A DNA stretch of 64,000 nucleotides from Larkinella soli (GCF_003703975.1 NZ_QTJY01000015.1:1-64000), one strand, 5' to 3'. Positions 42,370-50,861 are shown, numbered from the stretch's first letter. Translations and numbers: made by a program. The notes: generated by a model from the letters alone, not told the origin.

Positions 42370-44547
42370 TTATTTTCGGATGTCGGTACCCAGCCGCTGG
42401 AGGTAGGCGATGAGCGCAATGATCTCGCGGTCGGAGGCTACCTTAACGCCTTCTTTTTCCAGCCGGGCGCTGATATCCTTCGCCTGGTTCTGGGCTTCGG
42501 CTTCGGCATTGTCGATGTCGATGTTGTCATACGGCACCCCGACGGCTTTCAGCGCCTTCAGCTTGGCCCCGGTGGTCGAAACGTCCAGTTTCTGATCCAG
42601 CAGCCAGGGGTAGGCGGGCATGATCGAACCGGGCGACATGGACGAGGGGTCGCGCATGTGGTGGTAGTGCCAGGAGTCGGGGTACTTGCCGCCTTCGCGG
42701 TGCAGGTCCGGCCCGGTCCGCTTCGATCCCCACAGGAACGGGTGGTCGTAGACGAATTCACCGGCCTTCGAGTATTCGCCGTAGCGCTCGGTTTCGCTCC
42801 GGAACGGCCGGACAAGCTGGCTGTGGCAGCCGACGCAGCCCTCGCGGATGTAGAGGTCGCGGCCCTCCACTTCGAGAGCGGTGTACGGCTGAACGGAAGC
42901 GATCGTCGGCACGTTGGACTCGACCATGAAGGTTGGGATCAGTTCGATCAGGGAGCCGATCAGGATCATCACCAGCGAACCGACCAGCAGCGGGAACGGC
43001 CTGCGCTCGAACCAGCGGTGCCAGTAGGTATCCTGGCCGGTCGGCACGTAGGCTTTTTCCAGGGCCGGGGCCTCGGCCGGCTCGTCGGCGACCAGCGAGC
43101 CGGCGGCCATCGTTTTGAACAGGTTGTAGGCCATCAGGATTGCCCCGGTCAGGTAGAACAGCCCGCCGAAGGCCCGCATCATGTGCAGGGGCAGAATCTG
43201 GATGGTGGTTTCGAGGAAGCTCGGGTATTTCAGGACCCCTTCCGGCGTAAACTCCTTCCACATCATGCCCTGAATGAAACCGGAGATGTACATCGGAACC
43301 GCGTAGAACAGAATGCCGAGGGTGCCGATCCAGAAGTGGGCGTTCAGCAGCTTTTTGGAATACAGCGGGGTGCGGTACAGGCGCGGGATCAGCCAGTACA
43401 GGACGGCGAAGGTCAGGAAGCCGTTCCAGCCCAGCGCCCCGACGTGAACGTGCGACACGACCCAGTCGGTAAAGTGGGCGATGGCGTTGACGTTTTTCAG
43501 TGACAGCAGCGGGCCTTCGAAGGTGGCCATCCCGTAGGCGGTGACGCCCACGACCATGAATTTCAGAATGGCATCTTCCCGAACCTTATCCCAGGCGCCC
43601 CGCAGCGTCAGCAGACCGTTGAGCATCCCGCCCCAGGACGGCGCGATCAGCATCACGGAGAATACGACCCCCAGCGACTGCGCCCAGTCGGGCAGCGAGC
43701 TGTAGAGCAGGTGATGCGGTCCGGCCCAGATATAGATGAAAATGAGCGCCCAGAAGTGCAGGATCGAAAGCCGGTAGGAGTAGATGGGCCGGTTGGCCAT
43801 TTTGGGCAGAAAGTAATACATCAGCCCCAGGAACGGCGTCGTCAGGAAGAAGGCCACGGCGTTATGACCGTACCACCACTGCACGAGGGCATCCTGTACC
43901 CCGGCATAGAGCGAATAGCTTTTCAGGGCGCTGACCGGCATTTCCATCGAGTTGACCAGGTGCAGCACGGCCACCGTGATGAACGTGGCGATGTAGAACC
44001 AGATGGCCACATACAGGTGGCGCTCCCGGCGTTTGATGATCGTGCCGAACATATTGATCCCGAACACGACCCAGATCAGCGTGATGGCGATGTCGATGGG
44101 CCATTCCAGTTCGGCGTATTCTTTCGAGGTCGTATACCCGAGCGGCAGCGTCAGGGCGGCTGCCACGATGATGGCCTGCCAGCCCCAGAAGTGGATTTTG
44201 CTCAGCAGGTCGGAGAACATCCGGGCTTTGCAGAGCCGCTGCAGGGAATAATAGACGCCCATGAAGATGGCGTTGCCGACGAAGGCGAAAATTACCGCGT
44301 TGGTGTGCAGCGGCCGGATGCGTCCGAAGGTCGTGTACTGGTTGCCGAGGTTCATCGAGGGCGAGAACAGCTGCGAAGCGATCAGTACCCCGACGAGCAT
44401 CCCGACGACCCCCCAGATGATGGTGGCGACGGCGAAGTTCCGAACGATCGCGTTGTCGTAGGCGAATCGCTCGATGACCGGCGCTCCCTCGACCGGATTC
44501 CGGCGCCCGGGCCTTTCGGCGGTGGTTGGTTGAGAAGTTACGTTCAT
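42370..44547 (-). CDS. ccoNO: Fused cbb3 cytochrome oxidase subunits CcoN and CcoO
   Basis: 725 residues. The first about 480 are the haem-copper oxidase subunit I (12 helices expected; HTNAVIFAFVGNAIF, WWYGHNAVAFFLTTPFLG with the active-site His, VVSHVHVGALGWNG with haem His pair). The C-terminal about 225 are CcoO: one helix (FPLLVGSLVMILIGSLIELI), then YIREGCVGCHSQLVRPFRSE with haem c at Cys571-Cys574-His575. The fusion of N and O is known from Bacteroidota. It is a high-affinity proton-pumping terminal oxidase for low oxygen. Confidence 0.96.
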   Translation of the reverse strand: MNVTSQPTTAERPGRRNPVEGAPVIERFAYDNAIVRNFAVATIIWGVVGMLVGVLIASQLFSPSMNLGNQYTTFGRIRPLHTNAVIFAFVGNAIFMGVYYSLQRLCKARMFSDLLSKIHFWGWQAIIVAAALTLPLGYTTSKEYAELEWPIDIAITLIWVVFGINMFGTIIKRRERHLYVAIWFYIATFITVAVLHLVNSMEMPVSALKSYSLYAGVQDALVQWWYGHNAVAFFLTTPFLGLMYYFLPKMANRPIYSYRLSILHFWALIFIYIWAGPHHLLYSSLPDWAQSLGVVFSVMLIAPSWGGMLNGLLTLRGAWDKVREDAILKFMVVGVTAYGMATFEGPLLSLKNVNAIAHFTDWVVSHVHVGALGWNGFLTFAVLYWLIPRLYRTPLYSKKLLNAHFWIGTLGILFYAVPMYISGFIQGMMWKEFTPEGVLKYPSFLETTIQILPLHMMRAFGGLFYLTGAILMAYNLFKTMAAGSLVADEPAEAPALEKAYVPTGQDTYWHRWFERRPFPLLVGSLVMILIGSLIELIPTFMVESNVPTIASVQPYTALEVEGRDLYIREGCVGCHSQLVRPFRSETERYGEYSKAGEFVYDHPFLWGSKRTGPDLHREGGKYPDSWHYHHMRDPSSMSPGSIMPAYPWLLDQKLDVSTTGAKLKALKAVGVPYDNIDIDNAEAEAQNQAKDISARLEKEGVKVASDREIIALIAYLQRLGTDIRK

Positions 44548-44560
44548 ATACTCTGATTGA

Positions 44561-44767
44561 TTACGGGATGAAAGTTTGGGCGTTTCGGGGTTTGGGCGTC
44601 GGCGAATCCGGGGGCGGCTCGGCCGGGTCGGTGTCGTCGAGCAGCATCCGGATCGACGGGGTATAGAGGTCGTCGTTCTGGCCGTGTCGCATGGCCCAGA
44701 AAAACGCGCTGAGAAAACCCAGCGCCAGCACCAGACTAATCCCGATCATGAAGAAGATTACCTGCAT
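44561..44767 (-). CDS. ccoS: cbb3 oxidase assembly protein CcoS
   Basis: 68 residues: one helix (VIFFMIGISLVLALGFLSAFFWAM) then GQNDDLYTPSIRMLLDD, the conserved CcoS tail (normally GQFDDLxxPAxRML). Required for cofactor insertion into cbb3 oxidase. First gene of the ccoS-NO-Q-P-G-H-safE run, 13 bases before ccoNO. Two palindromic sequences lie in its upstream region. Confidence 0.93.
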   Translation of the reverse strand: MQVIFFMIGISLVLALGFLSAFFWAMRHGQNDDLYTPSIRMLLDDTDPAEPPPDSPTPKPRNAQTFIP

Positions 44768-44775
44768 CGTTGTAA

Positions 44776-44795
44776 TGGTATCTTTTGCGATACCA
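44776..44795. promoter_or_regulatory. Palindrome directly upstream of ccoS
   Basis: TGGTATCTTTTGCGATACCA: 7-base arms TGGTATC/GATACCA with a 6-base centre, 9 bases before the ccoS ATG. Spacing suits a dimeric regulator; position so close to the start would suit repression or an mRNA hairpin. Confidence 0.4.
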
Positions 44796-44845
44796 AAATT
44801 GCAGAATCGGGAAGGGGGGAAATATGAGGGAAATCAGGAGCGGGG

Positions 44846-44859
44846 GTGATTTGGGTCAG
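44846..44859. promoter_or_regulatory. FNR/FixK-like box 2 (upstream of the ccoS operon)
   Basis: GTGATTTGGGTCAG contains TGAT-N4-GTCA, i.e. TGA-N6-TCA, one mismatch from a perfect dyad. It lies about 80 bases before ccoS, abutting the repeat copy B. Compare boxes at 38238 and 48398. Confidence 0.45.
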
Positions 44860-44962
44860 ACCACCCCCAGCCCCTCCTTGATAAGGAGGGGAGTACTCTG
44901 CCTTTTTTTAAACTCTGCGAAGCCACCCCCTCCTTGCTAAGGAGGGGGTTGGGGGGTGGTTC
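44859..44962. repeat. GC-rich palindromic repeat, copy B (inverted)
   Basis: Begins GACCACCCCC and ends GGGGGGTGGTTC, with hairpins CCCCTCCTT/AAGGAGGGG and CCCCCTCCTT/AAGGAGGGGG. The spacer CTGCGAAGCC is the reverse complement of the GGCTTCGCAG part of copy A, so the element is in opposite orientation. It touches the stop codon of the SAM-hydrolase-family gene and separates it from ccoS. Confidence 0.8.
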
Positions 44963-45860
44963 ACCGGCTCACTTCCACGACCCATTCCGGGCCGCTGTAA
45001 ACCTTATGGTGTTCCGAGAAATTGCCCATGTTGACGGCGAAGGAGAGGTTCAGCAGGCTGTTGAGGTAGGCGAGGTTGCTGCCTTCCGGCACGGAAGCGA
45101 AGGTGGAGACGAAGGGCATTTTTCCGTCGAATACCGTCTGGGCACCCTTCCGGATGCGGACGTTCAGCACGTCGCCGTGTTTGATGGAAAGCTTCCGGAA
45201 GGTGTCTTCGCCGATGTTGGTCCAGATGTTGCCGTACTGGATGTCGAGGACCGGAATGGAGCCTTTGATGAGCCCTTTTTCGAAAACCGGCGGCTGGTGC
45301 GGAATCCGGACGACCTCCTTCGCCAGCTCCGGCCCCACCTGTTCGAACGTGATGGTGCCGGCCGCCAGCCGGGCCGCCGTATAGGCATACACGTCCCGGC
45401 CGTGAAAGGTGTAGGATTTGCCCGAATCCCTCCGGCGGTTGACGGCCTCGTCGATCTCCCGGACGCTTTCGATGCCCAGCAGCGGGGCGACGAGCGTGAG
45501 CGTTCCGTTGTCGGGCGTAACGAAGTAGTGACCGCTCCGGGTCTTCAGTACCACCGACTTCCGTGCCGAACCGACGCCCGGATCGACCACCGAAACGAAC
45601 ACCGTGCCTGCCGGCCAGTAGGGGGCCGTCTGCTGAAGCCGGTAGGCGGCCTCCCAGATGTTATAGGCCGGAATTTCGTGGGTGAGGTCGAACAGCCGGA
45701 GGTCCGGGGAGACGCCGAAAGCCACCCCCTTCATGGCCGAGACGGCCCCGTCTTTCAGACCGAAGTCCGACTGAAAGACGACGGCTTTGTTCTGCGCGAG
45801 GCAGAGGTTGACGGCGAGGACCCAGCCGATCAGGCTGGACAGCAGGCGGTTTCGTTTCAT
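44961..45860 (-). CDS. Secreted SAM hydroxide adenosyltransferase family (DUF62) protein
   Basis: 299 residues from the ATG at 45860 (a TTG at 45911 is also in frame). Signal peptide (SLIGWVLAVNLCLAQ). Family motifs: FQSDFGLKDGAVSAMKGV, DLTHEIPAYNIWEAAYRLQQ, VFVSVVDPGVGS, TPDNGTLTL and YTFHGRDVYAYTAARLA. Cytosolic relatives split S-adenosylmethionine to adenosine and methionine using water. An exported form is odd, because SAM is cytosolic; it may act on scavenged SAM or on another nucleoside. It lies between ccoI and ccoS but has its own promoter. Confidence 0.87.
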   Translation of the reverse strand: MKRNRLLSSLIGWVLAVNLCLAQNKAVVFQSDFGLKDGAVSAMKGVAFGVSPDLRLFDLTHEIPAYNIWEAAYRLQQTAPYWPAGTVFVSVVDPGVGSARKSVVLKTRSGHYFVTPDNGTLTLVAPLLGIESVREIDEAVNRRRDSGKSYTFHGRDVYAYTAARLAAGTITFEQVGPELAKEVVRIPHQPPVFEKGLIKGSIPVLDIQYGNIWTNIGEDTFRKLSIKHGDVLNVRIRKGAQTVFDGKMPFVSTFASVPEGSNLAYLNSLLNLSFAVNMGNFSEHHKVYSGPEWVVEVSR

Positions 45861-45871
45861 GGCAGTCGGCG

Positions 45872-45909
45872 GGAAAAAGCAGGCAGTCGGAGAACATTTT
45901 CCGACTGCC
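45872..45909 (-). terminator. Terminator hairpin after ccoI / in the leader of the SAM-hydrolase-family gene
   Basis: Minus strand: GGCAGTCGGA (45909-45900 with the neighbouring base) pairs with TCCGACTGCC (45891-45882) around AAATGTTC, then TGCTTTTTCC. A second CCGACTGCC (45869-45861) abuts the start codon and could pair with the same left arm instead, so the structure could switch. Confidence 0.6.
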
Positions 45910-45940
45910 AAAAATACGCATTTCCCCGATTCTCCGTCAA
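45909..45940 (-). promoter_or_regulatory. Promoter of the SAM-hydrolase-family gene
   Basis: Minus strand TTG (45940-45938, overlapping the ccoI stop), 21-base spacer and perfect -7 TATTTTTG (45916-45909). The start of transcription would fall inside the left arm of the hairpin, so transcripts from here would escape the terminator that stops ccoI read-through. Confidence 0.6.
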
Positions 45941-48351
45941 TCCCGGTTTTCCGGAAACAGTTTCCGGCCTTTCCAGCGCATCCCGAGCGTGGCGATCAGT
46001 ACCATCGTGGTCGAGCTGAGCGGCATCAGGATGGCGGCCACGATGGGCGAGAGGTTGCCGGTGATGGCGTAGGAGACACCGACGAAGTTGTAAATCAGAG
46101 AAATACAGAAACTAAATCGGATCAGCTTCATCCCGAACCGGCTGTAGCGGAGCATATCCGGCAGGCGGCTCAGGCTCCCGGCTTCCAGAATACCGTCACT
46201 GGCGGGCGTAAACTGAATGGTGTCGTCGGTAACGGCGATGCCTGCGTCGGCCTGTCTGAGCGCCCCGGCGTCGTTCAGGCCGTCGCCCACCATCAGCACC
46301 CGCCGGCCGTTGGCCTGGAGCGACCGGACGAAATCCAGCTTTTCCTGCGGGTGACACTCGAACACCATCTGCCCGTCGTTCGGGAACCAACGCTTCAGGT
46401 CGGCCCGGGCGGCTTCGTTGTCACCTGACAGCAGGTACAGGGAATGGCTTTTCTTCAGGCTGCTCAGCACCCCGGTAATGCCGGCCCGGTACTGGTTCGG
46501 GAAGCGGAAACAGCCCCGGTAGACGTGGTCGATACTCACATGGACCGCCGACCCCTCCGTATCGAGTGTTTTCCCCGGGGAGGGATGCACGAATTCCCGC
46601 GAACCGATCTTGACGAACTGGTCGTACACCAGCCCTTTGATGCCCTGCCCCGGCACTTCGGTAAAGTTGTCGACCGGCAGAATCATCGCGTCGTACAGGT
46701 AGCCGGCCACTTTCCGGCTCAGCGGGTGGGCCGAGTGCCGCACCAGCGAGGCCACGAGCGAGAGTTCCATCTCGTTGAGCGGTACGGCAAACGTCTCGAC
46801 AGGCTGGGCGGTCGCGCTGGACGTCAGCGTCCCGGTTTTGTCGAACACGATCGTGTCGCAGGCCGCCATCTTCTCGATCACGTCGGCATTTTTCAGATAC
46901 AGTTTCAACCGGCTGAGCAGCCGCATCCCGTTGCCCAGCGCAAACGGGTAGGAAAGCGACAGTACGCAGGGGCAGGCGACGATCAGAATGGCCGTGAAGA
47001 CGTTGACGGCCTTCGACGGCTCGGTCACGTACCAGTAGGTGCCGGCGACAAGAGCCAGCGCCAGCACGCTGAGGGTGAAGTACTTCCCGACGACATCGGC
47101 GAATGTCCGGATGCGGTCCGACCACTTGCGCCCGCCCTCGTCCTTCCGGAAGGCGTCGTTGTTCCAGAGCTGGGAGAGGTAGCTGTGCGATACCGACCGG
47201 ACCACCTCCAGTTCGATGGCTTCGCCGACCTGCTTGCCGCCCGCATAGAGCAGCGCCCCCGGTTTGCGGCTTTCCGGCTCCGATTCGCCCGTTACGAAGC
47301 TGTAGTCGATCAGCCCCTGGCCTTTATACAGAATCCCGTCGGCCGGGATGAGTTCCTGGTTGCGGATGCGGATGCGGTCGCCTTTTTTGAGTGAGGCAAT
47401 CGGAACGGGAGTTTCGGTTTTTCCCCCGATCAGCGTAGCCGCCAGCGGAAAATAGGACTTGTAATCCCGCTCGAAGGAAAGAAAATCGTAGGTACGCTGC
47501 TGAAACCATTTGCCGATCAGCAGAAAGAAAATCAGGCCCGTGACCGAGTCGAAGTAGCCGGCGCCGGTGTCTGTAACCACTTCATACATCCCCCGGAAAT
47601 AGGCCGTCAGGATGCCGAGCAGAATAGGCAGGTCGATGTTGATCATCTTCCGGCGCAGGGCCGCCCAGACCGATTCGAAATACCCCCAGCCGGAATAAAA
47701 CACGACCGGTGTCGCCAGCATGAGGTTGAGATACAGGAAAAGCCGCCGGAACGAAGGGTCGTCGAGCCCGAGGTATTCCGGAAAACTGAACAGCATGATG
47801 TTGCCCGCGCAGAAACCCGCCACCGCCAGCTTATACAGCAGCGGTTTGTAGGTCGGCCGGTTCTGCTCCTCCACCACGTCGTTCAGGCTGATGAGCGGTT
47901 CATAGCCCAGCGAAGTCATCAGTTCGGCCACCTGGCGCAGGGAGATGTCTGTCTGCCGGAAGCGGATATGGACGTTCTTCTTCAGGAAATCGACCCGCGA
48001 CTGGAGGATGGACGGGGCGATCCGGTACAGGTGTTCGAGCAGGTACAGGCAGGAACTGCAATGGATGGCCGGCACATAAAAAGTAACGTGGGTCTGCGTA
48101 TCGTCCGAAAACCCGGTCAGTTGGCTGATGATGTCGGGATGGTCCAGAAATTCCAGCCGGGCCAACCGGGGCGTCTGGCCCGGGTTGGGCGTTATTTCGT
48201 AATACCGGCAAAGCCGGCTGTCGTTCAGCACTTCGTAGACGGTCTTGCATCCGTCGCAGCAGAACGCCTTGTCATTGAGGAGGATCGGGTGTGGCGGGCA
48301 ATCGCTGCCGCAGTGATAGCAGGTAAGTTTCGTAACCGTTGCCGTATTCAT
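45937..48351 (-). CDS. ccoI: Copper-translocating P-type ATPase (CcoI/FixI)
   Basis: 804 residues from the ATG at 48351. N-terminal Cys-rich segment (Cys11, 14, 18, 31, 32, 35; CYHCGSDCPP, FCCDGC) then an HMA-like domain with Cys98/Cys101. P1B ATPase core: TGES, CPC at 460-462, phosphorylation Asp504 (DKTGT) and GDGLNDAG. Eight helices are expected. CcoI supplies copper for cbb3 oxidase assembly. Divergent from hemN across an FNR-like box and ended by a hairpin. Confidence 0.94.
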   Translation of the reverse strand: MNTATVTKLTCYHCGSDCPPHPILLNDKAFCCDGCKTVYEVLNDSRLCRYYEITPNPGQTPRLARLEFLDHPDIISQLTGFSDDTQTHVTFYVPAIHCSSCLYLLEHLYRIAPSILQSRVDFLKKNVHIRFRQTDISLRQVAELMTSLGYEPLISLNDVVEEQNRPTYKPLLYKLAVAGFCAGNIMLFSFPEYLGLDDPSFRRLFLYLNLMLATPVVFYSGWGYFESVWAALRRKMINIDLPILLGILTAYFRGMYEVVTDTGAGYFDSVTGLIFFLLIGKWFQQRTYDFLSFERDYKSYFPLAATLIGGKTETPVPIASLKKGDRIRIRNQELIPADGILYKGQGLIDYSFVTGESEPESRKPGALLYAGGKQVGEAIELEVVRSVSHSYLSQLWNNDAFRKDEGGRKWSDRIRTFADVVGKYFTLSVLALALVAGTYWYVTEPSKAVNVFTAILIVACPCVLSLSYPFALGNGMRLLSRLKLYLKNADVIEKMAACDTIVFDKTGTLTSSATAQPVETFAVPLNEMELSLVASLVRHSAHPLSRKVAGYLYDAMILPVDNFTEVPGQGIKGLVYDQFVKIGSREFVHPSPGKTLDTEGSAVHVSIDHVYRGCFRFPNQYRAGITGVLSSLKKSHSLYLLSGDNEAARADLKRWFPNDGQMVFECHPQEKLDFVRSLQANGRRVLMVGDGLNDAGALRQADAGIAVTDDTIQFTPASDGILEAGSLSRLPDMLRYSRFGMKLIRFSFCISLIYNFVGVSYAITGNLSPIVAAILMPLSSTTMVLIATLGMRWKGRKLFPENRD

Positions 48352-48397
48352 ATTCTCAAAATTTTCATAAAACTCGCGTTTTGCCGGCCGGAAATGC

Positions 48398-48411
48398 ATG
48401 ACAACAATCAG
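48398..48411. promoter_or_regulatory. FNR/FixK-like box 3 (ccoI / hemN divergent gap)
   Basis: ATGACAACAATCAG contains TGA-N6-TCA (48399-48410; TGAC-N4-ATCA, one dyad mismatch). It lies about 47 bases from the ccoI start and 65 bases from the hemN start, well placed for control of both. Confidence 0.45.
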
Positions 48412-48475
48412 CAGGAGGGGTGAGAATGGTTAGGTGCGGTCTGCCGGGGTTGGGAGAGATTTGTAAAAAAAGACG

Positions 48476-49843
48476 ATGAACAGCGCCGAACTCAGCCGAA
48501 AATACAACGTTCCCGGACCCCGCTACACCTCCTATCCGACCGTACCGTTCTGGGAAGCCGGCACCTTCAGCGAAGCCGTCTGGATCGGGCGGCTGCAAAC
48601 CGCCTTCATCGAAAGCAACCGGCGGCAGGGCATCAGCCTGTACATCCACCTGCCGTACTGCGAAAGCCTCTGCACGTTCTGCGGCTGCAACAAGCGAATT
48701 ACCCGAAACCACACCGTCGAACGGCCCTACATCGATGCGGTGCTGAAGGAATGGAAACTGTATACCGACCTGTTGCCGGGGCGGCCCCGGATCGCGGAGC
48801 TGCACCTCGGCGGGGGCACGCCCAGTTTCTTCAGCCCCGCCGAACTCCGGCGCCTGCTGGAAGGTATTTTCAGGCTGGCCGACCCGGCCGACGAAACCGA
48901 ATACGGCTGGGAGGGGCATCCCAACAATACCACCCGGGAACACTTGCAGACGCTTTACGACTTCGGTTTCCGGCGCGTCAGCTTCGGCGTACAGGATTAT
49001 GACCCGGCCGTCCAGAAAGCCATCCACCGCATCCAGCCGTTTGAAAACGTCCGGAAGGTAACCGAATGGGCGCGGGAGATCTGCTACACCTCCATCAGCC
49101 ACGATCTGGTGTACGGCCTGCCGTTTCAGCGGCCGGAAAGCGTCGAACAGACTGTCCGTCAGACGCTCCGGCTCCGGCCCGACCGCATCGCCTTCTATTC
49201 CTACGCCCACGTGCCCTGGCTGAAAGGCACCGGCCAGCGCGGTTTCCGCGATGAGGATCTGCCCGCCGGGGAGGCCAAACGGCTTCTTTACGAAACCGGC
49301 CGGGCGCTGTTCGAAGCGGGCGGCTATTCCGAAATCGGTATGGACCACTTCGCCCTGCCCGCCGACGCCCTGAGTAAAGCCGCCGGGCAAGGTACGCTGC
49401 ACCGGAATTTCATGGGGTATACAACCACCCGGACGCAGGTGCTTCTGGGGCTCGGCGTGTCGTCGATCGGCGACATCTGGACGGCTTTCGCCCAGAACGA
49501 AAAGGACATCGACCGGTATCTGGAAAGGGTCGATGCCGGGATGCTTCCTTTAGTGAAAGGCCACGCCCTCGATGCCGAAGACTTGTTTTTACGAAAACAA
49601 ATCCTGAATATCATGTGCCGCTTCGAAACCCGCTGGAACGGGAACGACTGGACCGGTGAAGAATGGTCCGGGCTTCAGGAAAGCCTGGAAGAGCTGCGCC
49701 GGGACGGCCTGATCGACTTCAGCGAAACCGGGTTACGGGTGCGGCCCGCCGGACGGCCTTTTCTGCGGAACGTCTGCATGGCGTTCGACCAGCGCATGAT
49801 CCGCAGCCGGTCGGCGCAGCGGTTATTTTCCACGACCTTGTAA
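48476..49843 (+). CDS. hemN: Oxygen-independent coproporphyrinogen III oxidase
   Basis: 455 residues, typical HemN length. Radical-SAM motif Cys62-x3-Cys66-x2-Cys69 followed by Cys71 (YCESLCTFCGC), the GGGTPSFF SAM-binding motif and the C-terminal HemN_C domain. It decarboxylates coproporphyrinogen III without oxygen, sustaining haem synthesis under the same low-oxygen conditions in which the cbb3 oxidase works. Its divergence from ccoI with a shared FNR-like box is a familiar arrangement in FNR regulons. Confidence 0.95.
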   Translation: MNSAELSRKYNVPGPRYTSYPTVPFWEAGTFSEAVWIGRLQTAFIESNRRQGISLYIHLPYCESLCTFCGCNKRITRNHTVERPYIDAVLKEWKLYTDLLPGRPRIAELHLGGGTPSFFSPAELRRLLEGIFRLADPADETEYGWEGHPNNTTREHLQTLYDFGFRRVSFGVQDYDPAVQKAIHRIQPFENVRKVTEWAREICYTSISHDLVYGLPFQRPESVEQTVRQTLRLRPDRIAFYSYAHVPWLKGTGQRGFRDEDLPAGEAKRLLYETGRALFEAGGYSEIGMDHFALPADALSKAAGQGTLHRNFMGYTTTRTQVLLGLGVSSIGDIWTAFAQNEKDIDRYLERVDAGMLPLVKGHALDAEDLFLRKQILNIMCRFETRWNGNDWTGEEWSGLQESLEELRRDGLIDFSETGLRVRPAGRPFLRNVCMAFDQRMIRSRSAQRLFSTTL

Positions 49844-49862
49844 CCACCTCTCTCCACGACGC

Positions 49863-50855
49863 ATGAAAGTGGCTCTTTTCAGCTGCCGGAATTACGACCG
49901 GCAGTTCTTCGAGCGGATGAATACCGCCCACCAGATCACCTATATCGAAAACCCGCTAAACCCACAGACGGTGCCGCTGGCCGCCGGTTCGGAAGCCGTC
50001 TGCGTCTTCGTCAACGACCATCTCGACCGCCCCACGCTCGAAGCGCTGGCCGGGTTGGGCGTGCGGCTGGTAGCCCTGCGGTGTGCGGGTTTTAACAACG
50101 TCGATCTGGCCGCGGCTACTGAACTGAATATGAGAGTAGTGCGGGTGCCGGCTTATTCTCCGCACGCGGTGGCCGAACACGCCGTGGCGCTCCTGCTGAC
50201 TCTGAACCGCAAGATTCACCGGGCCTATAACCGTATCCGGGAAAATAACTTTTCGCTGGAGGGACTGCTGGGTTTCGACCTCTACGGCAAAACGATCGGG
50301 GTGATCGGCACCGGGAAGATTGGGGCGGTATTTGCGCAGATTATGCTCGGCTTCGGCTGCCGGGTCATCGCCTTCGACCAGTACGAAAATGAAGACCTGA
50401 AAACAGCCGGCGTCGGCTACACCGACCTGCCGACCCTGCTGCGGTCGTCGGACGTCATTTCCCTCCATTGCCCCCTGACGCCGGAAACCCATCACCTCAT
50501 CGACGCCGAAGCGCTGGCGCAGACCAAACCGGGCGTCATGCTGCTCAACACCAGCCGCGGGGCGCTGGTCGATACGAAAGCCGTCATCCGGGCGCTAAAA
50601 ACCGGGCATCTGGGCGCGCTGGCGCTGGACGTGTATGAACTGGAGGAGAATGTGTTCTTCCACGACCTCTCCGGGCAGGCCCTCGAAGACGACCTGCTGG
50701 CCCGGCTGATGACCTTCCCGAACGTGCTAATTACCTCCCACCAGGGATTTTTTACCCACGAAGCCCTCGAACAGATTACCCGCACCACCCTCAACAGCAT
50801 CACGGCCTTTGAACGAGAGCATTCCGCCATCCCGGCGGAGTGTGTCGTGGTGTAA
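49863..50855 (+). CDS. D-lactate dehydrogenase-like 2-hydroxyacid dehydrogenase
   Basis: 330 residues, about the length of fermentative LdhA. NAD-binding GVIGTGKIGAVFAQ, RCAGFNNVD, the Arg of NTSRGALVDT, and the catalytic His of SHQGFFTHEA. LdhA-type enzymes reduce pyruvate to D-lactate; other 2-keto acids are possible. It is 19 bases after hemN and probably co-transcribed, so it may belong to a low-oxygen module of haem synthesis, oxidase and fermentation. Confidence 0.88.
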   Translation: MKVALFSCRNYDRQFFERMNTAHQITYIENPLNPQTVPLAAGSEAVCVFVNDHLDRPTLEALAGLGVRLVALRCAGFNNVDLAAATELNMRVVRVPAYSPHAVAEHAVALLLTLNRKIHRAYNRIRENNFSLEGLLGFDLYGKTIGVIGTGKIGAVFAQIMLGFGCRVIAFDQYENEDLKTAGVGYTDLPTLLRSSDVISLHCPLTPETHHLIDAEALAQTKPGVMLLNTSRGALVDTKAVIRALKTGHLGALALDVYELEENVFFHDLSGQALEDDLLARLMTFPNVLITSHQGFFTHEALEQITRTTLNSITAFEREHSAIPAECVVV

Positions 50856-50861
50856 AACCGC

